From the NCBI GenBank assembly GCA_963662155.1, contig OY759262.1, positions 56,531,990-56,595,989 of the forward strand: 64,000 nucleotides of DNA, in the 5' to 3' direction. Shown here piece after piece: positions 44,766 through 57,400 of this stretch (positions are counted from its first letter, which is position 1; each line of letters begins with the position of its first letter). The notes under the pieces are model-generated. The model was not told where the DNA came from. It did not search any database and saw only the letters and a list, made by a program, of their open reading frames with translations. The position numbers and the translations under genes were made by a program. This DNA is from Lamellibrachia columna. Taxonomy: Eukaryota > Annelida > Polychaeta > Sabellida > Siboglinidae.

Positions 44766-46740
44766 GGGTCAGTACAATAATATTATCTCTAATAAGAGTA
44801 ACTAAAACAATTGAAAGATAGCTTTACAATTGGACGATAGATAGTGGGAGTTGGCAGCAAATCGACCAGAAATAGATTACTAGCTGCTGATAAGCTAACG
44901 AAGAAATCGTGCAAACACATCTGCTGAGGTGATCAGAGAATGGAGTCACAAATGACCTCGCTATTACCCGCTAACACTCCACCAGATGACGTGCACGGCG
45001 TGACGCCCAGAAGAGACCGAACTTACACGTCCAGGTCTGCAACAACGAGCTGACGTCGGCAAGCGAACGACGTACGTGACAGTGGTATAATCATCTACAT
45101 TACCGGCTGCGGAGACCATACCAGAAAGAAAGAGAAGTGTCCAGCGTTTGCTGAACGGTGCTCAAAATGTAGTACGACGAACCATTCCCCTAAGATGTGC
45201 CAATAAAAAAACACGAGGAGGGTGCATACAGTCAACCGTCAATCAGTGGAGTCGGACACTGAATCAGACAAAACCGTGGATGACAGAAATCCAATTGTTG
45301 TGACCATTTCATAAGAACATGGACGACCTGTCCACACAGTCAACTCAACAAGAGAACGCATTTGCGTCGCTTTCACCATCAAGCATAAGATAATTGTGTT
45401 CCAGTTTGATTATGACGCCCCAGTGACGCCCCAATGACGCCAACGACGAATACGTTGCCGATGTGAAACAATTCCACAGTGATTCCGATTGGAGGGTGCA
45501 TATTAATTATGGGGAATCCAACCATACACAAAACTTACAATGTGCAGTTTGTTGTAGTGGAGCAGGAAGACTTCATACCTTTCATTGGAATTCGTGCAGC
45601 ACTAGAAATGCAGATCATTACTATCGACAGAGTGTCCACGATAGCAAACCATCTAGATCCTCTGATACAGTTCTAATATGTATTTGGCAGTGAACTCGGT
45701 TGCTTACCAGCGGAAGCTTACGTCTCAATTGACACAACTTTGACGACAACAATATCGCCGACTCTCAAAGTCCCCGAAGTGTTGAAGGAACCATTGAATA
45801 TCGAGTTTCAGCAAATGGTAGAACAAACGATGTTCACAGCATTACACCAACCAAATACATGTGTCACCAAAGTACTTGTCACAACCAAAAAGAAATGTGA
45901 ATTGCATGTCTGCATTGAACCCAGACCATTGAATAAAGCACTGAAGGGGGAACATTATCAACCACCTGTCTTAGATGAAATTCTGCAGAGATTACGACTG
46001 CTGAAGTATTCAGCAGCATTACCCTGAAATCAGGATGCTGACACGTCATCTTAGACGAAGAAAGCAGCATGCTCACTACGTTCCCAAAGTCGAGTGGGCG
46101 ATACAGATGGCTTCGATTACAATTGTGAATGAGTGTCTCATCTGAGATGTATCAAAGGAAGTTGCAGTTGCATTGCAGATGACATCGTGCTGTGCGGATC
46201 AGGCAATGAACACGATGAAGCCATGCGAATCCACGATGAGAAGCTACGAATGCTACTATAAAGATGTAAAGACGTTGGTATCCGGATGTGGTGAGGTAGA
46301 TTCCGCAGCTCACAAAGAAAGATGTTCATCGGAGCAGGTCGAATGCACAGTGATAAGCCTTCATCGAAATCAAACGGCTCATTAGTGCTGCGATATTATG
46401 ACGCTGACAAAAAATCACATTTATAAGTGATGCATCACATACCGGACATGGAGCCGCATTGCTACTGGGGGGAGACCTATCGCTTTTTCAAGTCGAGCTC
46501 TATATGAAACCGAAACAAGATATGAGCAAATAAGGAGAGGCCGATATATCTCAACAATATACTTTTGACCGTGGGGGTCATCGTAATGTCAGACCACAAA
46601 CCTCTAGAGAACATCATGAAGAAAGGACGAGGAAGTGAATCAAATCGATTTCAAGGCATGATGCTGTGGTTCCAACGGTATGGTGCCGGTATATACACAA
46701 CCAACATAAAGTCTCGATCAAGCAGGAAGTCATACCAGAA
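44766..46740 (+). mobile_element. Degenerate Ty3/Gypsy gag-pol
   Basis: In order on the plus strand, in shifting frames: gag core (44820-45000); zinc knuckles with C-P-A-F-A-E-R-C-S-K-C (about 45145-45210); aspartic protease tail, YNVQFVVVEQEDFIPFIGIR (about 45540-45600); RT N-terminus, CELHVCIEPRPLNKALKGEH (about 45897); RNase H pieces, DASHTGHGAALL (about 46425) and SDHKPLENIMKKG (about 46593). The RT palm is deleted or scrambled. Inactive relic. Confidence 0.8.
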
Positions 46741-47154
46741 AGGGCCTAGTTTAGTAAATAAAGGCCAACATTTATTACATAAGCTCAGTTTGGACAGCTT
46801 GAACATATCTTACGGGCAAGAATAGGAGTGGGTGTTTATAAATATATTTTAATTTGGCGAGCAAAAGTGCCTACTGCATCAGTGACGTAGGATTATCTAA
46901 CAGTAACTAAGATGCTGTATATTCAACAAGGTTTTCCCAGCAAACAACTGGCGTCATATTCTTAATTGTAGTTGCTAACCATTATGTTTTAATAAATCGT
47001 TTATGTGCGTAGGCTCAAAATCATGACTTTTGTTTCCTCTTAACAAACGAAATTGCTGTTGATTACATGGAATATCGTAATTACGCTTCTTTACTAAAAC
47101 GAAAGTAATTTGATTGGCAATGAGCGCTTTATTTGAAGTCCCACAAAACGTATT
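46741..47154. repeat. Unrecognised interspersed repeat and spacer
   Basis: 46740-46990 resembles 13180-13440 in the channel intron (shared GCCAACAT and AACAAG..TTTCC words). No gene. Confidence 0.4.
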
Positions 47155-47222
47155 GGGGTGGGTGGGTGGGTGAGTGGGTGTATGGCTGGGAGGGTGAGTG
47201 GTGGGGAGGGTGGTGGTTTGGA
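47155..47222 (+). other. G-rich tract with G-quadruplex motif
   Basis: GGGGTGGGTGGGTGGG at 47155-47170, four G-runs with one-base loops, followed by further GGG runs to 47222. By established rules this is a strong parallel quadruplex former. Confidence 0.7.
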
Positions 47223-47359
47223 ACCTTAATAAACAATATGCATATTTTGGACTTTGATGACTTATGATACCACCCTTAATCACTGGTACTTAGATCTGCA
47301 ACTTTACGAAATGTGATAAAGAGGCAATACGATCGGCAATGTTTCCCTCAAAGCAGGCA

Positions 47360-47450
47360 GTCACGCACGCACGCACGCACTCACTCACAAACGCACACAT
47401 ACACACACAGACAAACACTCACAGACATACAAACAGACATACAGACAGGT
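47360..47450. repeat. CACG/CACA simple repeat
   Basis: Mixed GCAC, CTCA, ACACACAG and ACAGACAT units. Frames through it are artefacts. Confidence 0.85.
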
Positions 47451-48207
47451 TGTCGTGTAAACATCCACCGTCTTGTGAACATGTTTGCGAGACTCATTAG
47501 CAGGGCAACTAGTGGCTCCAATTGTGTGGTAAAATTGGAACTGGTTCCAATTCTGCAACGATAGCATAATTTGAAGCAGTTGACAATCAGCGACCGCAAA
47601 GACCGATTATTGCGGGACTGAATCTGAATCTAAAAAAATATTCTCAATGCTTTTTTTTAGAGCCAAACGAGATGGAGCAGGCGCCAAGGCTTACCGCAGC
47701 TCGTCTTGACCTTTCATCAAATCTCAACTGGTGATTGGCTCTAGTAAATAGGTCTTTCTCGCAATTTCTAACAGTATGATGATAAGTTCAATATCTGATG
47801 CAAATCGCTCGTGTTAACGGGCCTTTAGACTGCAGGAACTGTCTCACCTGCGAGCGTTGCTTGTCGACTCAGTTATGTTTCGCAGCCCGTGAAATGTGGT
47901 ATTTTCACAGAACGTCCTTAAGGCAGGACCCCACCGCTTCCTTCGCTCGTCTCGTTCCTCTCCGGAGGCACAGTGCTGAGGCGACGCAGCAATCGCAGAG
48001 CTGGTGTCATCCATAGCGACAAAACAAGACACGTCTGTACAAGTCTACTCTGTAGTTGTTATGTCAAAGCAACTGAGCTTACACGGCGAAACTTCTGCTA
48101 CAGTAGTTCTGTCACACCGACTAAATTAGTTGTTCGGTCATTTGTTCGCCTTTCGGAACCAGTTTTAAAGTGCCGTGCAAATAAAGCAATCGATATATTG
48201 TAATTAC
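47451..48207. other. No gene seen; possible LTR end
   Basis: 47798-48207 looks moderately complex and ends AATAAA (48180) ... TTGTAATTACA just before repeat R0. This could be an R/U5 end of an LTR, but no partner was found. Short frames on both strands do not match known families. Confidence 0.35.
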
Positions 48208-48969
48208 ATTATTACGAAATTGATAATTTACAAAATCATGATGTGTGTGTGCGTGCATGCGTGCGTACGTGCGTTTGTGTGTGTGTGTGTGTGTTTGTGT
48301 GGTTACGTGCGTGCTTGAATTTAGTAGCTTTAAGTTATTTACAAAGCATGTTTTTGTTCTTTTTACATAGCGTTATAACGTTTTGATGGAATGCTTAATT
48401 TCATTGCCATTTTTCGTACACTTTCTCGACCATTGAATACACTATTGTTAGCTTTAAACGTATCAGCAGAAGACGTTTGCCAACATTGTCTCGCTTGCTC
48501 TTGAGGAACTGAAAGGCGCAATTAACTGATGATTGTTCTATCTGAAATAAATTAAGTGTAAATAATAATATAATTATTCTATAGCAATTAACACAAAATT
48601 CATATATCGTGCTTTCGAATTCTGAAGTGCCCGCTCTGATCTAGGGGCACACTCCTCCCTTGTGGGTTTTTGTTAACGTACAATGAAAATATTTTTTTCT
48701 AGATTAAATCAAACAACTGCTTCTAACATGAAACCACACATGATTTACATAAGTAAATCACTTACTTATTCTAGATCTTTAATCATTAAAAAATAGTCAC
48801 ATCAGAAAGTTCAGGTGAACATTTACTTTCAAGTGAAAGTATGACGTTCATTCACTTTTCAAGTAATTCCAGCTCTGCGGATTTCCACGACAGGTGCATA
48901 GCGTGGGAATGACCACAATGATTCGTGTGACGTAGAATTTGGAGATTCCAAACAGTCACGAAACGTTAG
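48208..48969. repeat. Composite repeat block R0, copy 2
   Basis: Copy of 1-755, running into the minisatellite at the same base. Confidence 0.85.
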
Positions 48970-49695
48970 ATGGCTCACCCGTCCCTGTGGCCCACTCCTC
49001 CCTTTAGTCCTCTAATCCCTGAGACAAACTCCTCCCTGTGGCACTCTCCTTGCTTTGGCACACTCCTCCCTGTGGTCCTCTCCTCCCTGTGGCCCACTTG
49101 TCCCTGTGGCCCAATTCTCCCTGTGGTCCTCTCCTCCCTGTGGCCCACTCGGCCCTGTGGCCCAATCTTCCCTGTGGCACTCTCTTCACTGTGGCCCACT
49201 CCTCCATATGGTCCTCTCCTTCTTGAGACAAACTCCTCCCTGTGGCACTCTCCTTGCTTTGTCACACTCCTCCCTGTGGTCTTCTCCTCCCTGTGGCCCA
49301 CTCGTCCCTGTGGCCCAATTCTCCCTGTGGTCCTCTCCTCCCTGTGGCCCACTCGGCCCTGTGGCCCAATCTTCCCTGTGGCACTCTCTTCACTGTGGCG
49401 CACTCCTCCCTTTGTTTCTCTCCTTCTTGAGACAAACTCCACCCTGTGGCACTCTCCTTGCTTTGGCCCACCCTCCTTGTGATCCTCTCCTCCCTGTGGC
49501 CCACTCGTCGATGTGGCCCACTGCTCCCTGTGGCCCTCTCCTCACTGTGACCCACTCCTCCCTGTGGCACACCCCTCAATGTGGCCCACTCCTCCCTGCG
49601 ACACTCTCCTCCCTGTGGCACACTCGTCCGCGTGGCCCACTCCTCCCTTTTACACATTCCTGCCTGTGATCCACTCCTCCGTAGTCTCCACATCT
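48970..49695. repeat. 17-bp minisatellite with 204-bp higher-order repeat
   Basis: About 42 copies of the 17-bp unit. The variant GAGACAAACTCC recurs at 49021, 49225 and 49429, exactly 204 bp (12 units) apart. Long frames on both strands come from the repeat. Confidence 0.92.
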
Positions 49696-49883
49696 CCGTA
49701 GAATTCTAGAGATTTGCATGTAATTTGTATAACATTCCGTAGATTTGCTTGCCAGGGAAAGACACGTAAGCATACATCCGGACATGCACATACATAAAAA
49801 AGAATGTAGGTAAAATACACATATATGTAATTGGTTTTTTTTATGAATCAAACATTAAAACTTGATCTAAATATATTTGAATC

Positions 49884-49970
49884 GCAACTTTCTGGAGCTA
49901 TATATCTACATGCGCGACCTGAATGTGCGGGAATACGAGCACCTTGAGGCCTACACTCTCATTGGTTTGC
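49884..49970 (+). pseudogene. Pseudo-exon copied from DEG/ENaC exon G
   Basis: Reads RNFLELYIYMRDLNVREYEH and LEAYTLIGLL, clearly homologous to channel exon G (10343-10434) but on the other strand. The acceptor CAG is gone (TTTGAATCGCAAC replaces TTTCAGTAACAAC). The donor CTAAGTAAGGCTTG is reduced to CTAAGGCTTG, a 4-bp deletion removing GTAA. Similarity extends a few tens of bases into the intron. No neighbouring channel exons were found, so it is a stray duplicated exon or the last trace of a second channel gene. Confidence 0.8.
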
Positions 49971-50407
49971 TAAGGCTTGTTTGCATTGTAAACTTTTTGC
50001 TAAGTAAAGATCAGTTATTTTGTGGACAGATCATTGACACACTAAGTAATAACTGGATGGTGTTGCTGTTTTAACCCCAGATGAATTCCTAAATTATATA
50101 ATCCCGACGTAGACTGTAGACAACATAGGCTTGTTATGTCGTACCACAATTATAATAGAATCATACCAAATGCAAGACGCCCCTTAAACTACACCGTTCT
50201 GCAAATTGAATGGTCAATAGATGGTAAATAATGATCATGGATGTGTTCTACGTTAATCTTGCACAAAGAACGTACAGTTAGGCAACATTTGTGGATTTAC
50301 TCCATACTATGTTCTTGCTGCTCATCTAGATAATGTTGGAACTGTTTTGAGTTAACCTAGATACACCTGCTTCTCGGACGCCGTTGTATCACAATCAGCA
50401 GTGATAA
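49971..50407. other. No gene seen
   Basis: AT-rich sequence between the pseudo-exon and repeat R2. Nothing supported. Confidence 0.5.
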
Positions 50408-50735
50408 TTTCAAATGTTCAATGAATGTTTCGGTGGAGTGGGAGTCATTTGCAATAGGTTGGAATGAGCTGTCTTGTGAGCATTACAAGTAACTAAAATA
50501 CACGTATATAATCGCGTTTAAGTCAAACAATTTAAATCAAAGAAATAAATAGTCGCAAAATATATTACTTTTCGAGCGATTCGCAAAAGGTTTTTCTATA
50601 CTTTATGGAGTGAAAGTTTTACACGGGACATATTAATACAGTTGTTCGCACGTGTTACAGGTGACATCGGGAGTTCGAAGGGCTGCTCATTTGCGGGAGC
50701 GTCATCACCCTCTTCGAAGCCAACGGCGTAAGAAC
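50408..50735. repeat. Composite repeat block R2, copy 2, left part
   Basis: Aligns with 40548-40866, then is interrupted by the LINE fragment. The right part resumes at 51534-52084. Confidence 0.85.
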
Positions 50736-51533
50736 CTTAAGTACCTTGGAGTAACCATCGACAGGAAGTTAACATGGAATGACCACATCGACAACATAAC
50801 AAAGAAGGCCAACAACACCAGGGCTTTCTTACAGCGCAACATCAGCAGCTGCCCCCAAGCCATCAAATCGCGGTGTTACCAGACCTTTGTAAGGCCTATT
50901 GTGGAGTATGCGTCGACTGTATGGGACCCATCCACCAAAAAGTACACCAAGGCAGTTGAGAATGTCTAGAGGCAAGCAGCCCGCTTCGTAATGAACGACT
51001 ACCGGCGACGCAGCAGCGTAGGGAACATGCTTGAGAGTTTAGAATGGAAGTCACTAGAGAGAAGACGAGCTGATGCCAAGTTGATGATGCTGTACCGCAT
51101 CAACCACAAACTGGTTGATGTGCCAACGAAGTCACTAGCCGCCGCACCAACACGCACCAGAGGCAGCACTTATCGCTTTTACCAGACTTTCACCCGCGTC
51201 GACGCCTACAAATCCTCATTCTTTCCCAGCGCCATCAGACTATGGAACAATAGCACACACGAATTAGTTAGCCAACCGTCAGTAGAAAGGTTTAGACAAT
51301 GCCTTCTCACCATGCCAACATAGAACAATTATACAGTCCTTATTATTAGATATCATATAGCTCATGCACTAAATTATTGACTAATTACGCAGACGCGACA
51401 TATTCTGACTAAAACGGACCCGAACCGGCATTACATTACCCGCTCCCACGCAATAGTGATCACAGCTCGAAAATACTCTAGCCACATTTATATGTGGCTA
51501 ACATAGAGTCCTGAGCTTAAATGGAAGAAGAAG
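50736..51533 (+). mobile_element. 5'-truncated LINE insertion (Jockey/CR1-like RT C-terminus)
   Basis: Reads LKYLGVTIDRKLTWNDHIDN, YQTFVRPIVEYASTVWDPST, a TAG at 50967, then AARFVMNDYRRRSSVGNML and SFFPSAIRLWN, the typical C-terminal part of Jockey/CR1-type LINE reverse transcriptases. It ends in a (GAA)n tail at 51522-51541. The paralogous R2 copy has the uninterrupted site at about 40866, so the insertion boundaries are directly visible. Nearly open, hence relatively young. Confidence 0.88.
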
Positions 51534-53240
51534 AAGAAGAAAAGACGATCACGGCGATCGAAAATGGAGAAGGAGAATGAACTCTGACATACTTTTCCAG
51601 GAACCGACAACATGTATGATGTAGAAACTTCTTGTTTGCATACATGTCAACTGTAATGATCAACATAAGATATGAGCCAATCGATGATGCACCGCGCATG
51701 CCCGGCAGCCTCGCACCTGGTCGTTCCACCCGTTCACATATAGCCCACCAAAGCAAACACAGTGAACGCAACAAAGAAATAAGAAAGAAGCAAAATGTTT
51801 TATCTACATAGACAAATGAATCGTTACATTGAATGACTATGCACACCGTTCTAGTTGATGGTTACTGTTCACCTTTACTGAGAGACAATACGCAATGTTC
51901 TCTGAGAGTAACTCGGTGCACAGTGTCATCTTGTTTACCATCAAAAAGGCCCTTTCAGACAGAGTCGATTCTTTTTCCCACTGTTAAGACAAATGTCGGA
52001 ACTGGAGCTCTTTTAGTTGTTGCACCGACTCTGTGTAACTCAATCCGTGCTATTGTTAAGCAGGTAGGAAAAAAAAATATCGCAGTAAACTAAAAACCGA
52101 TACGTTTAAAGTTTCTTATCTTCCATAGCTACCCGCGTACCAATCCAACTGTTTACAACTGGAAGTACTAATCGGTTATAAACTATTGTTTTGTTTTGGT
52201 GTGCTGACGAGCTTGGGTCTCCCGATGATTTTAGCGGAATAGAAATATTTTATATATTAAATTATTAGTATTTCTATATTGAATTAATAATTACAGTTGT
52301 TATTTCGGAATAATTGGCCATGGTAGTTTTTAAGTGGTACATGAATTGTATTTTGTAATTGGTGTGTATTTGGAATTGATATAATGTAATTGATCTGAAC
52401 GATACTATAACTTTTTGTATGTATGTATGTTACAAAAGTGGTAGACACGTAAGCATACTACTAAGGCTACTTCTGGCGAATTATTTGCAAGACAAAGTGA
52501 ATAAAATCAACTGCAACAGAAAGAACACTGAAATGAAACACGGCTACTTCTGGCAGCACGATTGATGGATCAGGGAAGATCACGTAGTTGACTGCGCTTG
52601 CATAGGGGATGCAAGTGATGCTCGTTTCGAGGCGATAGTTGACGAGATAATGCACTTCCGGCACTTACGGCCCCCAAGTTGTTCACACCGTAACACGTTA
52701 TACGTCATTATAAAATAAATCATTCGTATAACTAGTATCAAATTTTAATGCTAGTTGTTTTAATATATAATGAAAGTAAATGTGTTATTGTTTGTTCTCT
52801 CTATTTCAATTCCAAATGTGTTTATTTTCTTCAATGCCATAGCAGGCAGCGTATCGTTGAGGGTCGGAAGTTAGCATTGAGGAGTACATTTGCATAAAAC
52901 CAACATGGCGGCTGACGCTACATGTGTTCCTTATACTAAGTTCTCTCGGGCGCAATTAATTGCGAAATATTGACGTACATTTGCTTGCGGATGCAAACAT
53001 CGTGTTCAAGTCTGCGAGTGCGTGCGCCCGTTCGGACATAATTAAATCGCTTTCTCGGGTAGGAATATGCCAGTCGAGCTGCTGGGATTTTCATTACCAT
53101 AAAGAAGTTGTCATTCACGAACGGGCGTACTCTCTTGTGAATATTGCGTCGGACGGTCAGCTTAATCACGAATGTAACGGTGGAACGCACTATTCTCCAA
53201 CTCCAATATTAGCAAAAATTGTGTCTCAATATTTTACTGT
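51534..53240. repeat. Composite repeat R2 right part and R1, copy 3
   Basis: 51534-52084 matches 40867-41418, and 52085-53240 matches 41419-42475 and 1021-2190. Small indels relative to the other copies. No gene. Confidence 0.8.
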
Positions 53241-54269
53241 TCTGAAAAAAAAAATAGGATAAGTACTTGTAACAGTTCTTTCTGGTGTGGATGGTATTTA
53301 CGGTTTTGATATATAGATGGCGTGATTGTCGCTGTACAGACAGGGGATTACCGACTGGTAAATATAAATGACCGTTGATGCCTTTGATTAATATGGTGAG
53401 GCGTCTGTTTTTTCTTCTGGTGGTTGGCTGTTCCCAAAGTAAATTATCTATTCTTTTTAAAAAACCCGGTTTCGCCGGATGTGTAATCACTGTAAAAAAA
53501 AGCGTGCCGCCCTTCTTTGCACTTTCGCTATTGTGTTAAGGAGAACTTGCGTGTAGGTTCTCACACGGATGAAGAGCGTTCCAAAAACGGAAGAACAAGG
53601 GATGTGTAGGCAATTGTGTTTATGTTTTGAGGACATGTGTACAGGTTGCGTCTAACAAACGCAAGAGTACGATTTGCCGAGCCTATAATCTAATGGATGT
53701 GTTTATTCCAGGTGAGGTCTTTGATACAAATTCCAAGGTAGAGTTGGTTGTAAGTTTGTTCGAGCATTGAACCTCCCAGTGTGTAATTAAAGTGTCTCAC
53801 ATTTCGTACTTGTCCATGACTCATAACAAGGCAAGAATACGATGATTTCTATTAGGTATCTGACTTGCACAGAAACAATGCTCGGTCATAATTTCAACGA
53901 CATCCGTTCTAAATTTAGATGCGTAGACGGCGTGAAACAGCGACCTCTCTACATGTTTTCGTGTGACGGCCAGTGCTACAGTAGCAAAAGGTGTATATAG
54001 AAATAGTTTGATGAATTATTTGGCGGCTTTCACATATGTGACATTTTGTTTAATTAAACCCTCGAAAATACAGGGGTGTCATTTTGTACATGGTAGTACA
54101 CCTATGTACGAACAAGGCGCACACATTAACAATATTTTCGGTAGCAAACATTATTTAAATTAAAAGCGCACGGGGTATTTAGAGGTGCCTCAAACAGGAC
54201 CAGAGGTCACTAGTACGCACAAACCAGTAATAAAATGTCCGGAAAGAAATAATTATAAATGCGTGTTCT
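53241..54269. repeat. R3-like repeat and spacer
   Basis: About 53225-53310 matches 2850-2930 and about 53590-53960 matches 5560-5960. The remainder has no recognised content. Confidence 0.5.
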
Positions 54270-55850
54270 TAAATGCAAGGAAATAAGACAAACGAATTAA
54301 ACGTTGTGGTAGAAGATGTCGACCCTAAAATATTTGGTAAAACCGTAGCATGGGCAAACAAAGGCACAGCATGTGCTGAATTAGGACTGATAAGATACAT
54401 AATGTTTAGAGGAGATCAAATAGAAAGAAGGGAGGGGAGTTATTTTATTTTATTTTTATTTTTTAAAGAATGTATTCAGGCGTAAGAAAAAATTAGAAAA
54501 GGAAGTAGATTGCGATGAAACTGTTTGGTACAAAATAGTTACAGGAAATTCAACATTAACAATTGGATTAGTCAAGTCCAAGCATAAACAAAAAAACCAC
54601 AAAAACGCAAAATGCTATAAAGGAAAATGAGTAAAAGGGAATGTATCAAAATGGGGTATTTTAACCACGGACACATAATCCATCTCAAATCCATCTAAAC
54701 AAGAATTCCTAAAATTGAGGTCACGCTTAACAAATATGTTATGTTTTTTTGAAGAAATCACTAAGTGGATAGACGAGGGATCACCAGTAGATATTATATA
54801 CTTTTATTTTCAAAAACTTTTGACAAAGTGCCACATCAAAGATTACTATTTAAATTAAAAGCCCATGGTATCGGGGATGACATAATCGACTGGATAGAAA
54901 CTAGCTGACTAACAGAAGACAGCGTGGTGTAGTAGATGGGGAAGTTTCAAACTGGAAATAAGTTTGGAGTGGGATACCACAAGGATCAGTATTCGGACCT
55001 TTATTATTCTTAATATATATCAATGACTTGGGCGATAATATAACAAGCAACTGAAATTTACGGATGACACAAATGTGTTAAGAAAGGGTAAGAATGATGG
55101 TGATAAACAACATGTACAAAGCGATCTAGACAAATCAGTTAAATGGCCTGAAAAATGGCAGATGTTATTATTTTTTTGGAAATGTAAATGCTTGCGCACA
55201 TGACACGGGAACTTGGATGAATATTATAAAATGGAAGATGTTGTTCTATGTAATACTGTAAAAGAAAATGACTTAGGAGTAACAATAAGTGATGGTTTGC
55301 AAGTTTCAGAGCAGTGTGGAATTGCAGCTTAAAAGAGTGATCAAATTCTTGGGTTGATTAGGAGAAATATAGCATACAAGGAAAATAAGCTAATTATACT
55401 TCTGAATAAAACTCTAGTTAGGCGTCATTTAGAATGCTGTATACAAGCTTGTATACCATATCATAAGAAGGATATATATACGATTGAACGAATACAGAGG
55501 AGAGCAACTGAAACGATTCCAGAACTGAGATAACTTAGCCATGGAGAACATATAAAAACGTGGTGTAACAACCCTAGAGACAAAAAAGCTAAGAGTATAT
55601 AAATTTAAGTTTCTAAGATATTGAGTGGGTATAAAAATAGTTATCAAAATAGTTTTGTCTCACTCAAGAAAGATAATAGAACAGGAGGGCATGAGGTAAC
55701 ATTAGTAAATGATCAGTGTTGATTGGATATCAGGAAGTACTCGTTCTCACAGAGGAAACTAAATGAATGGAACAAATGATATACATATTGCACAACTGCT
55801 AGCAGCGTGAATATGGTTTCAGGAGGGCGGGTTACATACAAATGAAAAAT
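54270..55850 (+). mobile_element. Heavily degraded LINE (endonuclease and RT)
   Basis: 54310-54480 is a decayed copy of the endonuclease start seen at 62780 (VVEDVDPKIFGKTVAWANKG). 54780-55140 and 55400-55850 are RT and C-terminal pieces with many stops (KFTDDTNVLRKGKN, ERIQRRATETIPEL, RKYSFSQRKLNEWN). Same family as 62.7-64 kb; inactive. Confidence 0.75.
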
Positions 55851-56047
55851 GTTGGAATCTCGATAAGTCAATGGCTTCCTTTTCGACTTTCCCTTGGATG
55901 GCAATCTTAAATCTATAATCTACAGTTAAATCTACACTAGCAACATGCTCTTCAATATTCATGGAAGCATGACGTAGCGATTGCGTTGTGTTCTTGCGTG
56001 GACAACTAGTTTCCGTGTAGCTACTGTTCTTAGTAACGATGGAACAT

Positions 56048-56178
56048 ACATACATACATACATACATACATACATACATACATACATACATACATACATA
56101 CATACATACATACATACATACATACATACATACATACATACATACATACATACATACATACATACATACACACATACA
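56048..56178. repeat. (CATA)n microsatellite
   Basis: About 32 tetranucleotide units. The YIHT/CMYV frames are artefacts. Confidence 0.97.
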
Positions 56179-56599
56179 TATGGCATATTGGCAGTATTAT
56201 TATATCGATTTACAACAATCCGCTAGGATTATCTAATTCAGCATAATTCAATACAGGACGAATTCAACGACATTTAAACATATAATATTATATTCTCCAT
56301 GCCTTTTCCGACTTATCCAGTTCTTGACATGTTATTTATCGAAGGTAAACGTGTGTCATCACAGAAAGCAAGAGGAACTAATAAAAACACGACGTTGGTA
56401 CATTTGCCCTAGTTGAAATAGTCAGCGTCTCTCTTACATTGGAATGCTGCAATATGTGAAATGTCGGTGTTCTATTCACTCTGTATGTTGTGGTTATATC
56501 AATTGTACTGTGTTTCAAGGTCTCATTCAACTAGCCAGCCTATTACAGAACATCAACGTCAAGCCGAACTATTTATGCTGGCATTGATTGTGGTCACTG
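56179..56599. other. No gene seen
   Basis: AT-rich, with no supported feature. Confidence 0.4.
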
Positions 56600-56775
56600 T
56601 CAGGTGCATGTCGTCCTCAGTGGTTCTTTCACGCCCCCGATTAAATGAAACGGGACCGACATTATCGTGTTCATCCGAATCACGAGGGATACACAATACC
56701 AGTGTTGGTTGCAGTGCCTGGTTCGGGTCTTGAACTCAGAACTCTGTCATGTAAAACGGGTGTTCTTAACTACTA
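56600..56775 (-). mobile_element. tRNA-derived SINE, copy 1
   Basis: On the minus strand: a tRNA-like head with a GTTCTGAGTTCAAGAC box-B-like element and a body containing ATCCCTCGTGATTCGGATGA. A second copy, better preserved, is at 59205-59402. Confidence 0.6.
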
Positions 56776-57400
56776 CACTTTCATCCACGTTTGATATATG
56801 CAGTTATCGCCCTGATCTTGATTGAATGTTTAACTAAGCAGTCACCGATAATTACAGTGCAAATTAAAAAGATGCGTCACGACGGTACTGCTATAAAACC
56901 GGTCGACGTGCGACCTTCCCAAACGACCGAGGCGCTGAAGGCTGTGTCGTATTCACAAAGAAACAGAAGAAGCAACCATTATCTGAGGGTGCAAGATGTA
57001 CTTTTAAATCATGTTGGATGCCAACTTGTAAGTGTTTTTTTACAGCAGTAATTCTTTTGCCAGTATTGCGAATGATGAAGGGCGTCTCTGCACAACGTTA
57101 ACTTACACAACGCGCCAAATATATGGGATTAAAAAGAAATGTCGAAGGCGCATAAAATGAGGCAATCATTATTGATGCGGATGTGAACCAAACTTCCAAT
57201 TCACACAAGCCTTTGTACCAGAAAACGAGAGTAAATTAATCAAAGCTCTTGTATTGAAACTGCTTAATTTTTTTTTCTCGAAATTTGACTAGCACGAAAC
57301 TGGTTGACTTAGGAAATATCACGTGTTGACGTATTTGAATATTTCCCATGATTCAAAGATGTGTATCACTGTTTTCGTATTGGTGCAATCACTTTAGTAA
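56776..57400. repeat. Local duplication, copy 1 (partner 59415-59900)
   Basis: Shares CGCCCTGATCTTGAT, AAGCAGTCAC, GATGCGTCACGACGGTACTGCT and TTGGATGCCAACTTGTAAGT with the partner. The frame is open in both (IALILIECLTKQS ... MRHDGTA) and both end near a GTAAGT, so an ancestral exon is possible. No family recognised. Confidence 0.6.

Noticed and set aside
55819..56236. CMYV- and YIHT-repeat proteins
   Set aside because: (CATA)n microsatellite translated in different frames.
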